Part shown: positions 26,432 through 35,553 of the stretch, in pieces
Layout of the letters: every line of letters starts with the position of its first letter
Position numbering within the stretch: position 1 is the stretch's first letter
Made by a program: the position numbers and the translations under genes
From: Parvibaculum sp.
GTDB lineage: Bacteria > Pseudomonadota > Alphaproteobacteria > Parvibaculales > Parvibaculaceae
Direction of reading: 5' to 3'
NCBI RefSeq assembly: GCF_019635935.1
Contig: NZ_JAHBYN010000001.1
Span: 1,476,001-1,540,000 of the forward strand
Length of the DNA: 64,000 nucleotides
The notes under the pieces: generated by a model
Databases searched by the model: none
What the model was told of the DNA's origin: nothing
What the model saw: only the letters and a program-made list of their open reading frames with translations

Positions 26432-26453
26432 CATTTCCCGGCAAGGAATTTCG

Positions 26454-27056
26454 ATGAAGCTCTATCACTCCCCGACCTCGCCTTTCGCGCGCAAGGTCCG
26501 CGTGCTGATCCGCGAGAAGGGCGCGCTGGCGCAGGTGACCGAGGAGACGGCTTCGGCAATGAGCGACCCGCAATCGCTGATCGCGGCCAACCCACTCGGC
26601 AAGGTACCGGCGCTCGCCCTGAAGGACGGCACGTCTTTCTTCGACAGTCCTTTGATCTGCGAATATCTGGACGCGACGCTCGACGGCCCCGCGCTCTTTC
26701 CGGCGGCGGGCGCGGAGCGCTGGCGCGCCTTGCGCTTTCAGGCGCTGGCCGACGGCATCATGGACGCCGCCGTGTCGCTGGTCTTCGAGACGAACCGGCC
26801 GGAAGCCGAACGTTCGGAAATGTGGATGGCCCGCTGGCGCCGCGCCGTTGCGCGCAGCCTCGATCTTTTGGAACAGGAAGTGAGCCTTCTCGACGCACCG
26901 CTCGACATTGGCGGCATCGCGACGGGCGCGGCGCTTGGCTATCTCGACTTCCGCCACGCCGCCATGAACTGGCAGACGCAGGCGCCCGAACTCGCCGGCT
27001 GGTGGCGCGACATGGCGAAGCGTCCTTCTTTCGCCGAAACCGCGCCGCCCGCCTGA
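26454..27056 (+). CDS. Glutathione S-transferase family protein
   Basis: A 200-residue cytosolic GST. The N-terminal thioredoxin-like domain begins MKLYHSPTSPFARKVRVL and has the cis-proline loop GKVPAL and the glutathione gamma-Glu site DSPLICEYLD. The helical C-terminal domain follows from about residue 85. The Ser/Thr near residue 9 could be catalytic. The substrate is unknown; nearby genes give no hint. GGCAAGGAA precedes the ATG. Confidence 0.9.
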   Translation: MKLYHSPTSPFARKVRVLIREKGALAQVTEETASAMSDPQSLIAANPLGKVPALALKDGTSFFDSPLICEYLDATLDGPALFPAAGAERWRALRFQALADGIMDAAVSLVFETNRPEAERSEMWMARWRRAVARSLDLLEQEVSLLDAPLDIGGIATGAALGYLDFRHAAMNWQTQAPELAGWWRDMAKRPSFAETAPPA

Positions 27057-27060
27057 ACGC

Positions 27061-28155
27061 CTACCGCCAGGGCTCAACCAGAATCTTGGCGTGCTTCTCG
27101 GGATTGCCGAGTTCGCTGAACGCCTCTTTCACACCCTCGACACCGACCTTGGCCGTCACCAGCGGCGAACCGTCGATCTTGCCTTCGGCGAGATGATTGA
27201 GCGTCAGCGCGAATTCCTCCGGCGTGTAGCCGAGCACGAATTGCACGTTGAGTTCCTTGTTGATGCCGAAGAACGGCTCGAAGCGGTCCTGCTCCATGCA
27301 GACGCCGACCACGACCACGCGGGCAAAACGCGGCGCGCCCTCGAATATCTGCTGGATGACGCCCGGCACGCCGACGCATTCGAAGATGACGCCCGGCCGG
27401 AGCTTCGGCCCCATGCCGAGCAGCGTCATGATGTTCTCGGGGTTGTAGCCTTCCGGTGTCGCCTCCTTCGTCCAGCGCGCATAAGGCGCCTCGACTTTCG
27501 GATCGAGCACGATGTCGGCGCCCATCTTCTCGGCAAGCTTGCGCCGCGCCGGGCTGAAATCGGCCGCGATGATCGGATGCACGCCCCTGATCTTGAGACC
27601 GGCAATGACCGCAAGGCCGACAGGCCCGCAGCCGATGACGAGCGGAATGTCGTCCTCGGTCAGATTGGCTTTCTCGACCGCATGCCAGCCGACCGCCATC
27701 GGCTCGGTCAGCGCCGCCTGTTCGGTCGGCAACCCGTTCGGCACTTCGAGCAGCATCAGCTCGTTCAGCACCATCTGCTCGGCAAAGCCGCCGGGCATGT
27801 TGTTGGAATAACCGACCGGATCGATCTTGGCTTTCTCGCCGTTCATCGTGATCGCGATCGGCATCGAGCAGACGCGCGTGCCCGGCTTCAGCTTCTTCTC
27901 GGTGCCCGGTCCGTGATCGAGAATCTCGGCGCAGAACTCATGTCCGAACACGATGTCGCGCTTGAGGTCCATCGTGAAGCTCGAGCCCGAACGCTGCGCC
28001 GTCTCGACCATCTTGTCGGCATGGTGAAACGCATGCAGGTCCGAGCCGCAAATGCCGCAGGCCAGCGTCTTGACCAGCACCTGGCCCGCTTGCGGTGTCG
28101 GTTCGGGGATCGTGTCGGCGACGAGATCGCCATTGCGGAAAACGGCCGCGCGCAT
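27061..28155 (-). CDS. Zinc-binding alcohol dehydrogenase (MDR family)
   Basis: A 364-residue medium-chain dehydrogenase. Catalytic zinc ligands are visible as C36 in CGICGSDLH and H72-E73 in GHEF. The Rossmann motif is GCGPVGLAVIAGLKIRG. The four clustered cysteines of the structural zinc lobe are absent: the region after RVCSMPIAI has none. This occurs in several MDR subfamilies and leaves the substrate unclear. It ends 5 bases after the GST gene, convergent. A 20-base palindrome at 28226-28245, about 70 bases upstream of the start, may be its operator. Confidence 0.9.
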   Translation of the reverse strand: MRAAVFRNGDLVADTIPEPTPQAGQVLVKTLACGICGSDLHAFHHADKMVETAQRSGSSFTMDLKRDIVFGHEFCAEILDHGPGTEKKLKPGTRVCSMPIAITMNGEKAKIDPVGYSNNMPGGFAEQMVLNELMLLEVPNGLPTEQAALTEPMAVGWHAVEKANLTEDDIPLVIGCGPVGLAVIAGLKIRGVHPIIAADFSPARRKLAEKMGADIVLDPKVEAPYARWTKEATPEGYNPENIMTLLGMGPKLRPGVIFECVGVPGVIQQIFEGAPRFARVVVVGVCMEQDRFEPFFGINKELNVQFVLGYTPEEFALTLNHLAEGKIDGSPLVTAKVGVEGVKEAFSELGNPEKHAKILVEPWR

Positions 28156-28225
28156 GGGTGTTCCTCCCGGTCTGATTTCTTGTTGGCGACATGCAAGCAG
28201 GCGGCAACGGCCGAGGCAAGCCCTA

Positions 28226-28245
28226 AAATAGACCTTGGTCTATTT
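28226..28245. promoter_or_regulatory. Palindromic operator candidate, TetR-type
   Basis: AAATAGACC and GGTCTATTT form a perfect 9-base inverted repeat around TT. It lies upstream of the alcohol dehydrogenase gene and overlaps the TAG stop of the SemiSWEET gene. The TAGACC/GGTCTA half-sites resemble those used by TetR-family repressors that control dehydrogenases, such as NemR, although NemR sites have a 4-base spacer. No regulator gene is adjacent, so the binder would be encoded elsewhere. Confidence 0.5.
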
Positions 28246-28515
28246 CCTTGAAGCGGCCCGCCGCGCTGCCCGTTCATTGCCGAGAATGATCAGGAAAATC
28301 GGCAGCGCCAGCATCAGCGTCACGCCATTGGCGCCGATCAGCGCATAATCCTGCCGGTTGATGCCATGCAGCAGCCACAGAAAGATGCCGACGGTCAGCA
28401 GCCCGTACATGCCGAGCGAAAGGCCCGACGTATCGCGGCTGCGGATCGTCTTCACCGCCTGCGGCACGAAGGCGAGCGTGGTCAGGAAGGCCGCGATATA
28501 GCCGAGTTCACCCAT
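28240..28515 (-). CDS. SemiSWEET-family sugar transporter (PQ-loop, three helices)
   Basis: A 91-residue membrane protein with three helices and the PQ motif in TLAFVPQAVKTIRSRDTSG, followed by SLGMYGLLTVGIFLWLLHG. SemiSWEETs dimerise to let sugars cross the inner membrane. I start at the ATG 28515 because the family begins with a short N-terminus before helix 1. Longer upstream starts add only basic residues. It ends within the palindrome upstream of the alcohol dehydrogenase gene. Confidence 0.85.
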   Translation of the reverse strand: MGELGYIAAFLTTLAFVPQAVKTIRSRDTSGLSLGMYGLLTVGIFLWLLHGINRQDYALIGANGVTLMLALPIFLIILGNERAARRAASRK

Positions 28516-28584
28516 GAGGCACCGGACAAAAAGGTTGTGGACGCGCCGCATATGACGCCCGCGCGTGCGGGAAGGCAAGTGCCC

Positions 28585-29679
28585 TCAATCCGCCGCCCAG
28601 CCCTGCAGGACCGCGGCCTCGTGGCGCACCCGTTCCGGCGAACCCAGCAATTGCCGGTTGAGGCCGATGCGCTTGAACCAGTAGTGCAGCCCGACGAGAT
28701 CAGTAAAGCCCATGCCGCCGTGAACCTCCGTCGCGGTGCGCGCGACGAAGCGCCCGGTTTCCGACGTCAGCGCCTTGGCATGCGCCGCCATCAGGCTCGC
28801 CTCGTCCGGCATCGTGTCGAAGGCATGCGCGGCATACCAGACCAGCGACCGGCAGGGCTCGAGCTCGGCCGCCATCTCGGCGCACATATGCTTCACCGCC
28901 TGGAACGAGCCGATGACGCGGCCGAACTGCTTGCGCTCGCCCGCGTAAGCCACGGCCTTCTCGATCATCGCCCAACCCGCGCCCAGCGTGTCGGCGGCGA
29001 GCATCACGCGGCCGGCATCGACCATGCGTTTCAGCGCCGCGCCCGCATCGCCCGCGCTCAGCGGCTCCGCCTCGACATTGTCGAAGCGCAATTCGCCGAG
29101 CGGCCGTGTGAGATCGATGCTGGTGAGCGCAATCCGCGTCAGCCCCTTCGCATCGCCTTTCACGAGATGGAGCCCGCCCGTCTTGTCGGCGACGATGAAA
29201 ACATCGGCGCCCGCCGCATCGAGCGCAAACAGCGCCGTGCCGGTGAGCCTGTCGCTGGACGCCGCAACGCCCGCGCCCTCGCGCGCGCCCGCCGCGCGCT
29301 CCGACACCGCGACACCGGCAATCGCCTCGCCGCTTGCGAGCTTCGGCAGCCATGCCGCCTGCTGCGCCTTCGAGCCTGCACCGGCAAGCGCGAGCGGCGC
29401 CATGACGGCGGTCGCAACGAAAGGCGCCGGCGCGACATGCCGGCCAAGCATCTCCGACGCCAGCGCCGCATCGAGCAGCCCCATCCCCATGCCGCCATGT
29501 TCCTCGGCGATCAGCATGCCCGCGACGCCAAGCCCGGCAAGCGCCTGCCACACATCGCCGGCATAGGCCGCGTGTTCCTCGGCCGCCTGGCGCACGCGCT
29601 CCAGCGGCGACACCTTTTCGAGCGTCCGTCCGATGCTTTCCTGGAGCAGCTTCTGGTCTTCCGACAATCCGAATTCCAT
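28585..29679 (-). CDS. Acyl-CoA dehydrogenase, smaller subunit-like
   Basis: A 364-residue acyl-CoA dehydrogenase fold: an N-terminal helical domain starting MEFGLSEDQKLLQES, a middle beta domain, and a C-terminal four-helix domain (RKQFGRVIGSFQAVKHMCAEM, then VHGGMGFTDLVGLHYWFKR). The FAD/ETF-dependent reaction would place a double bond in an acyl-CoA. It starts 10 bases after a second acyl-CoA dehydrogenase, and tandem pairs of this kind, known from steroid and side-chain degradation, form alpha2-beta2 heterotetramers. Heteromer formation and substrate are inference. Confidence 0.92.
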   Translation of the reverse strand: MEFGLSEDQKLLQESIGRTLEKVSPLERVRQAAEEHAAYAGDVWQALAGLGVAGMLIAEEHGGMGMGLLDAALASEMLGRHVAPAPFVATAVMAPLALAGAGSKAQQAAWLPKLASGEAIAGVAVSERAAGAREGAGVAASSDRLTGTALFALDAAGADVFIVADKTGGLHLVKGDAKGLTRIALTSIDLTRPLGELRFDNVEAEPLSAGDAGAALKRMVDAGRVMLAADTLGAGWAMIEKAVAYAGERKQFGRVIGSFQAVKHMCAEMAAELEPCRSLVWYAAHAFDTMPDEASLMAAHAKALTSETGRFVARTATEVHGGMGFTDLVGLHYWFKRIGLNRQLLGSPERVRHEAAVLQGWAAD

Positions 29680-29689
29680 GTTCCGCTCC

Positions 29690-30883
29690 TCACGCTTTCG
29701 CCGGTTTCGGTTCGCGCGGCATCCCGAGCCCGCGTTCCGAAATGATGTTCTTCTGGATCTGCGCCGTGCCGCCGCCGATGATCAACCCGAGATCGAACAT
29801 GTAGCGGTGCTGCCACGCGCCTTGCGCGCGCAAATGCGGACTGTCCTCGTAAAGCACGCCGATCTCGCCCAGCGCGTCGATGGCGAGCGCCGCAAGCTGG
29901 TGGTTGAGTTCGCAACCCTGCAGCTTCACGATGAGCCGCGCAATGCCGGGATCCTCGCCCTTTGCCGCCGCCGTCAGCAGCCGGAGCCCGTGAAACTGCA
30001 TCGCGAAAACCCGGGCCTGCAACGCAACGAGACGGTCGCGATAGACCGGATGGTCGATCAGCCGCGTCCCGTCCATCGTCTCCTTGTGCATCAGGTCGGT
30101 GATTTCCTTCAGCCGCGTCCCTGCCTGGTTCGGATCGCCGAGCATGCCGCGCTCGTGTTTCAGCGTCGCGTTGGCGACGAACCAGCCCTGGCCGCGCCCC
30201 GCCACGATGTCCTTCTTGGGCACCCGCACATCGGTGAAGAACACCTCGTTGAATTCGGCATGTCCTGTCATCGTCTTCAGCGGACGCACTTCGATGCCCG
30301 GCGTCTGCATCGAGAAGATCAGGTAGGAAATGCCTTCATGCTTCTTCGCCTCGGGCTCCGTCCGCACGAGGCAGAAAATCATGTCGGCTGCATGCGCGGT
30401 CGAGGTCCAGATCTTCTGTCCGTTGATGATGAAATCGTCCCCGTCTTCCACCGCCTTCGTTTGCAGCGAAGCGAGATCGGAGCCCGAGCCCGGCTCCGAA
30501 TAACCCTGACACCAGACGACCTCGCCGCGGAGCGTCGGCGCAATCCATTTCTTCTTCTGCTCTTCGGTACCGAGTTCCAGCAGCGTCGGCACCAGCATCG
30601 AGATACCCTGATTGGCAATCCCCATCGGCAGGCCGGCTGCGGTGAACTCTTCGGCGATGATCCGCGACTTCAGAATGTCGGGCTCGGCGCCATAGCCGCC
30701 ATATTCCTTCGGGATCGTCCGCGCGGTGAGGCCGTGCTCGATCAGCAGGCGCTGCCAGTTCTGCGTTTCCTCGGAAGGACGCGACACGCCGAAGCGGCGC
30801 GGCGCCTTTGCGCCATGCTTGGCGATGAAGGCGCGAACCTCCGCGCGAAAGGCTTCGTATTCGGGCCCATAGGCGAGATCCAT
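29690..30883 (-). CDS. Acyl-CoA dehydrogenase, larger subunit-like
   Basis: A 397-residue acyl-CoA dehydrogenase with the family signatures VVWCQGYSEPGSGSDLASL (FAD/substrate) and NGQKIWTSTAHAADMIFC in the beta domain. The C-terminal NIISERGLGMPRE holds the segment where related FadE proteins have a catalytic acid. Its end is 10 bases before the second dehydrogenase, so both are translated from one mRNA. The likely pathway is beta-oxidation of an unusual or branched acyl-CoA. The ATG is at 30883, and GGGAGACGTC precedes it. Confidence 0.93.
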   Translation of the reverse strand: MDLAYGPEYEAFRAEVRAFIAKHGAKAPRRFGVSRPSEETQNWQRLLIEHGLTARTIPKEYGGYGAEPDILKSRIIAEEFTAAGLPMGIANQGISMLVPTLLELGTEEQKKKWIAPTLRGEVVWCQGYSEPGSGSDLASLQTKAVEDGDDFIINGQKIWTSTAHAADMIFCLVRTEPEAKKHEGISYLIFSMQTPGIEVRPLKTMTGHAEFNEVFFTDVRVPKKDIVAGRGQGWFVANATLKHERGMLGDPNQAGTRLKEITDLMHKETMDGTRLIDHPVYRDRLVALQARVFAMQFHGLRLLTAAAKGEDPGIARLIVKLQGCELNHQLAALAIDALGEIGVLYEDSPHLRAQGAWQHRYMFDLGLIIGGGTAQIQKNIISERGLGMPREPKPAKA

Positions 30884-31038
30884 GAAAGACGTCTCCCGGC
30901 GCGGCGCCTGCGGCCCTTCGGGCGCCGGCGCTCATTGTTGGTGGTGCGACGCGGGAGTGTAGCGCGCGGCGCGCGCGCGTAAAGCGCCGCCGGCTTGCGC
31001 AAGGCGCCCGCTGCGTCAACGGGAACGGGAGGCGTGAT

Positions 31039-33249
31039 TCAGGCGGCGGTGCCGGAAGCGGCGATGCGCCGCGCGCCGGCCGGCGAATTGCGCAGGAAGA
31101 CCTCGAACTCGGCGGGCGGCATCGGCCGGCCCATGAAATAGCCCTGCACCTCGTCGCAGCCGAGCTCGCGCAGCTTGTCGAACTGGTCGGCGCTTTCGAC
31201 GCCCTCCGCCACCACCGACACGCCCAGCGCATGCGCCAGGTCGATGATGACCTTCGGAATGATGTGCCCCTCGCGCCCGTCGGCAATGTCGCTGACGAAG
31301 CTGCGGTCGATCTTCAGCCGCTTGACCGGGAAACGTTTCAGATAGGCCAGCGACGAATAGCCGGTGCCGAAATCGTCGATGCCGATGCCGATGCCGAGGC
31401 TCCGCAGCCGCCGAAGCGTCCCGATCACCGTGTCGACATCCTCCATCACCATGCTTTCGGTAACTTCAAGTTCGAGATATTGCGGCGACAGCCCGCGCGC
31501 GATCAGCGTATTGGCGATCGTATCGGTAAGGTCGGCGCGCCGGAGGTCGATCGCCGACACGTTGACGGCAACCGTGATGCGCGGCAATCCGTCGTCCTGC
31601 CATTGGCGGTTCTGCCGGCAGGCTTCGTCGAGCACCCATCGGGTCAGATCGACGACAAGACCGCTGCGCTCGGCCACCGGAATGAAGACCGAAGGCGGAA
31701 TGAAACCGCGCTCCTCATGCGGCCAGCGGATCAGCGCCTCCGCGCCGGTGATCTTCCCGGTCGCGACATCGACTTTCGGCTGGTAATAGAGCTTCAGCTC
31801 CTGCCGCGCCACGGCGGCGCGCAGGTCGCGTTCGATCTGGTTGCGTTCGATGGCGCGCAGATGCAGCTCGTGGCGATAGAGCACGCAAGCGCCGGCGCCT
31901 TCCTGCTTGGCGCGCGACAGCGCCAGGTCGGCATTCTTGATCAGCACGTCGGCGTCGCGGCCGTCCTGCGGAAACAGCGTCATGCCGACGCAAGACGCCT
32001 GTTGCAGCTCCTGCGCGCCGAGACGGAACGGCGCCCCCACCGCGCGCACAAGACGGCTCGCCATTTCGAGTGCCTCGTCGGCGCTCTTGATGCCGTTGAA
32101 CACGACGCCGAATTCGTCGCCGCCAATGCGCGCCACGATGTCGCCCTCGCGCCGGCAGCCCATCAGAATATCGGCCGTCCGCTGCAGCACGAGATCGCCC
32201 GCATCGTGGCCCAGCGTATCGTTGACGTCCTTGAAGCCGCCGAGATTGAGGATCATCATGCCGACAAGCCCGCCGCGCCGTTCGGCTTCGGCCAGCGCGC
32301 CGGCAAACTGCACCTTGAAGGAACTGCGATTGCCGAGCCCCGTCAGCCCGTCTGTCGAGGCGATATTGGTGAGCCGCGCCTCGCTGTCCGCCGCCGCCTG
32401 GACCGAGGCGGCCAACGCCTGCGCGACAATGCCGATTTCGTCGCCATGCTGCGCCGTTTCCGCCGCGCCGCGCCGGTAGTCCCGCGCAAAATCGCGCAGC
32501 GCCTCGATCGGCGCGACGACGATGCGGTGCACCAGCATCGAAATCGTCAGAATGGCGAGGATCGCGGTGATCGTCAGCCAGGTCATGGTGTTCCACGCCT
32601 TGGTGGTCAGTCGCGCGGCCAGCCGTTCCATGTCGACGCGAATGATGGCGACGGCCTGCTCGCCGGCCTGCGGCAGGTCGAGCCAAATCGCATAGTCGCC
32701 TCCGTAAGCGCCGGCGCCCGTCAGCTGCCGCTGCGTGTCGATGGCGATCGGACGGCGCGTATCGGCGTCCATGTCCGCAAACGCCGAAGCGACCGGCGCA
32801 ATGCTCCGTCCATTCCATGCCGCATGCGACGACGCAACGATCCGGCCGTCGCGTCCGGCGATCGCGGCTTCGGCGATGTAAGGCGCATTGCCGATCGCCG
32901 ACAGGATCGGCTCCAGTTCGCCGGACGCCTGCACGCGCGCCGCGGCATGGATCAGCACATCTCTTGCCGCGCCTGCGCGCAGATTCGCTTCATGTGCGAG
33001 GTTCTGGTTGAACGTCGTGAAGACATAAATGCCGCTCATCGCCACCAGAACGACGCCGATCGACGTCAGCAGGCCGACAACCTTGGATCGCAATGAGGTG
33101 AAATGCGTCGCGACGCCGCGGCGCAGTTCCGCCACGAAGGCGCGCGCACGCGCCGGCGCACCGTCCTTGCCGGACGGCGCGTCTCGGGCCTCCGGCGCTT
33201 CGCCTTCACACTCGACCGACACCTGGGTCCTCGCTTCGAAACCCGGCAC
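31039..33249 (-). CDS. Membrane GGDEF-EAL protein, probable c-di-GMP phosphodiesterase
   Basis: A 736-residue sensor-type protein: a transmembrane helix at about 56-78, a periplasmic sensing domain (80-220), a second helix (222-245), a HAMP-like linker (245-290), GGDEF (about 297-455) and EAL (470-720). The EAL signature E504-A-L is in TGAEALIRW, and ELEVTESMVMED, IDDFGTGYSS and LKIDRSFV are all intact. GGDEF is intact at 376-380, but the metal-binding Asp of the usual DxDxFK motif is Asn335 (LNLGGFKDVND), so cyclase activity is doubtful. It would most likely degrade c-di-GMP in response to a periplasmic cue. Confidence 0.92.
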   Translation of the reverse strand: MPGFEARTQVSVECEGEAPEARDAPSGKDGAPARARAFVAELRRGVATHFTSLRSKVVGLLTSIGVVLVAMSGIYVFTTFNQNLAHEANLRAGAARDVLIHAAARVQASGELEPILSAIGNAPYIAEAAIAGRDGRIVASSHAAWNGRSIAPVASAFADMDADTRRPIAIDTQRQLTGAGAYGGDYAIWLDLPQAGEQAVAIIRVDMERLAARLTTKAWNTMTWLTITAILAILTISMLVHRIVVAPIEALRDFARDYRRGAAETAQHGDEIGIVAQALAASVQAAADSEARLTNIASTDGLTGLGNRSSFKVQFAGALAEAERRGGLVGMMILNLGGFKDVNDTLGHDAGDLVLQRTADILMGCRREGDIVARIGGDEFGVVFNGIKSADEALEMASRLVRAVGAPFRLGAQELQQASCVGMTLFPQDGRDADVLIKNADLALSRAKQEGAGACVLYRHELHLRAIERNQIERDLRAAVARQELKLYYQPKVDVATGKITGAEALIRWPHEERGFIPPSVFIPVAERSGLVVDLTRWVLDEACRQNRQWQDDGLPRITVAVNVSAIDLRRADLTDTIANTLIARGLSPQYLELEVTESMVMEDVDTVIGTLRRLRSLGIGIGIDDFGTGYSSLAYLKRFPVKRLKIDRSFVSDIADGREGHIIPKVIIDLAHALGVSVVAEGVESADQFDKLRELGCDEVQGYFMGRPMPPAEFEVFLRNSPAGARRIAASGTAA

Positions 33250-33306
33250 GCGCCGGATTTGTCGGGAAACTCAAGCATTTATAGGTGTCGGGGAACTAAG
33301 ATTGCG

Positions 33307-34119
33307 TTACGCGCCAGGCATTCCGGATGGACGACCGTCCTGAAACGGAACAATCGTCACCGGGCTCGACGGCGCCGCCGGACGCGCGGCCGGCCTGATG
33401 CCTTTAAGCCACAGCCTGAGCGCCTCCCAATGAATGCCGCCGACGACTTTCAGCGTCAGCAGCGGGTAGCGCAGAAAGGCGGCCGCAAGCTGCCCGTCGG
33501 TGAAGGCCCGCGCCGCGCCCGCGAACGAGGCCGTCAGCAGCGCGCCCGCGCCGTCGCTTTCGCGGATGGTCAAGGTCAGGCGCGCGCCGGGCCGCAACAC
33601 CTTGAAGTGATAACGGCCGGCAACCGGCAGGAACGGTGACACATAAAAGGCCTTGTCGCAGGTCTGCGCCACCGTCGCGGCATGCGGCGCCGCCACCGGC
33701 ACGAGATAGCTGTGCCGATCGCCGAATGTGTTGTTGACCTCATAAAGCATCGCCGCGAGCCCGCCATCGGCGCGGTGGCAGAAATAGACCGTCAGCGGAT
33801 TGAACACATGGCCGAGCACACGCGGAAAACACAGCGCCTCGATGCGCCCGCCCCCCGTTTCGATACCGGCTCGCGCCAGCTGCGCCTCGACCCAGCCTCG
33901 AAGCGGCCGCCCCGATCCGTCGCCATGATCGCTGTCGTAGAAGCTGAAAAGCGAAAGGCGGTTATGCGCGAAGAGCCGCGAGCCTCGCGCCAGCGCCGGC
34001 ACCTCGTCGAGATCGAGCAGCATATAGAAGACGCCGTAGGAAAGCGCATGAACGCGCGGCCGCAACCGCCGGTGAAACACCGTGCCGGTGTAGAGCCGCG
34101 ATTGCAGGGCGCCGCTCAC
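33307..34119 (-). CDS. DUF1365 protein of the ECF/ChrR stress module
   Basis: A 270-residue DUF1365 protein; the family appears with flavin amine-oxidase-like proteins and cyclopropane-fatty-acid-synthase-like methyltransferases in alphaproteobacteria. Conserved pieces include RLRPRVHALSYGVFYMLLD, RVLGHVFNPLTVYFCH and EVNNTFGDRHSYL. The start is a GTG at 34119 that overlaps the upstream stop (GTGA), giving translational coupling. The homologous operon in Rhodobacter sphaeroides belongs to the RpoE-ChrR singlet-oxygen regulon. The molecular function is not established. Confidence 0.85.
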   Translation of the reverse strand: MSGALQSRLYTGTVFHRRLRPRVHALSYGVFYMLLDLDEVPALARGSRLFAHNRLSLFSFYDSDHGDGSGRPLRGWVEAQLARAGIETGGGRIEALCFPRVLGHVFNPLTVYFCHRADGGLAAMLYEVNNTFGDRHSYLVPVAAPHAATVAQTCDKAFYVSPFLPVAGRYHFKVLRPGARLTLTIRESDGAGALLTASFAGAARAFTDGQLAAAFLRYPLLTLKVVGGIHWEALRLWLKGIRPAARPAAPSSPVTIVPFQDGRPSGMPGA

Positions 34120-35507
34120 GCAACCTCCGCCATTGCGGCGCGATCCGCAGTCAGCGATATGCGGCCCGACGGATCGGCGACACTCCACGGCCGGGCGATC
34201 CCGCCCAGTTGCTCGGCGACTGCAAGTCCGGCCTGCAACCCGTCTTCGTGGAACCCCGAGCCGAAATAGGCGCCGCAAAACCATGTCCGCCGGACACCCT
34301 GCAAATCCCAGAGCTGGCGTTGCGCGGCAAAGGCGCCGGCATCGAACACCGGATGATCGTATTCGATGCGCGCAAACACGCTTTCGGGCGCCGGGTCGTG
34401 CGACGGGTTGAGCGTCACGAAGAGATCGCGCGCGGTGGGCAGCGGCTGCAGTTTGTTCATCCAGTAACTGACACAGACCGGCGAGCCCGCGCCGCCGCCC
34501 ATATAGTTCCAGCTCGACCAGACGCGCCGGTTGCGCGGCATGAAGGCCGGATCGGCATGCAGCCAGGCGACATTGCGCTGATAGGATATCGCGCCGAGCA
34601 GCGCCCGTTCGCGCCCGTCCGCGTCGCCGAGCATCGCCAGCGCCTCGTCGCTATGCGCCGCCACGACGACATGATCGTAGCGCGCGACGCCGCCGCCCAT
34701 GTCGCGAAGCGTGACACCCGCCGCATCGCGCTGGATTTCCGCAACGCCGGTGCCCATCCGGATGCACGGCCCGAGCGGCGCGGCCAGCGTCTTCACATAT
34801 TCGCGCGAGCCGCCGGTCACGGTGCGCCATGCCGGGCGTCCGCTCAGCCGCATCAATCCGTGATTGTCGAAAAAGCGCAGGAAAGCGAGCGCCGGAAACT
34901 GCTCGACGCGCTCGATCGGCAGCGACCAGATCGCCGCGCACATCGGCAGCAGATGATCCTCGCGCAGCGACGCCGAATAGCCCTGCTCGCGCAGGAAATC
35001 GCCGAGCGGCTTGGCATCGAGCCCCGCCTGCCCGACAAGCCCCGGTGCCGTCCGGTAGAGCCGCGCGATATCGCCAAGCATCCGCCAGAGCCGCGGACTG
35101 AGGATATTGCGCCGGTCGGCGAAAATGCCGTTGAGCCCCGATCCCGAATATTCAAAGCGCCGGCCGCCGCCCGTTTCGAGCGAGGCGGCAAACGACATGT
35201 TGCTGGCGCTGGTCTTGACGCCGAGCACATCGAACATAGCCGTCAGGTTCGGATAGTTGCGCTCGTTATAGACGATGAAACCGGTATCGACCGGCACCGG
35301 CCCCTCCGGCAGCGCCACCGTCACCGTGTTCGAATGGCCGCCGATGCGCGGCGCCTTTTCGTAAACCGTCACATCGTGGCCGCGCGACAGCAGCCAGGCC
35401 GCGGACAATCCGGATATGCCGGTCCCGACAACGGCGATTCGGAGCCGCGGCGAAGCCGGGTCGCGCCGGCCGGGGAACGGAAGCGCGCGGTCGTCGAAGG
35501 GTGTCAT
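34116..35507 (-). CDS. FAD-dependent amine-oxidase-like flavoprotein of the ECF/ChrR module
   Basis: A 463-residue flavoprotein with the dinucleotide motif IAVVGTGISGLSAAWLLSRG (about residues 23-42), then YEKAPRIGGHSNTV typical of the amine-oxidase/desaturase-like branch. Homologues adjacent to DUF1365 have been linked to modification of unsaturated membrane fatty acids, including furan fatty acid formation, in R. sphaeroides. The gene starts about 40 bases after a predicted ECF promoter (35554-35579), faces the sigma factor gene, and is coupled to DUF1365. A fatty-acid methyltransferase is not in this window. Confidence 0.88.
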   Translation of the reverse strand: MTPFDDRALPFPGRRDPASPRLRIAVVGTGISGLSAAWLLSRGHDVTVYEKAPRIGGHSNTVTVALPEGPVPVDTGFIVYNERNYPNLTAMFDVLGVKTSASNMSFAASLETGGGRRFEYSGSGLNGIFADRRNILSPRLWRMLGDIARLYRTAPGLVGQAGLDAKPLGDFLREQGYSASLREDHLLPMCAAIWSLPIERVEQFPALAFLRFFDNHGLMRLSGRPAWRTVTGGSREYVKTLAAPLGPCIRMGTGVAEIQRDAAGVTLRDMGGGVARYDHVVVAAHSDEALAMLGDADGRERALLGAISYQRNVAWLHADPAFMPRNRRVWSSWNYMGGGAGSPVCVSYWMNKLQPLPTARDLFVTLNPSHDPAPESVFARIEYDHPVFDAGAFAAQRQLWDLQGVRRTWFCGAYFGSGFHEDGLQAGLAVAEQLGGIARPWSVADPSGRISLTADRAAMAEVA

Positions 35508-35553
35508 TTGTTGCCTTTGCCGGGGTCTCTGAGGGAGAAATCACAATCTTCCC

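Noticed and set aside
31231..33096. A 621-codon plus-strand frame opposite the GGDEF-EAL gene
   Set aside because: Antisense shadow; the minus-strand product shows intact EAL and GGDEF motifs.
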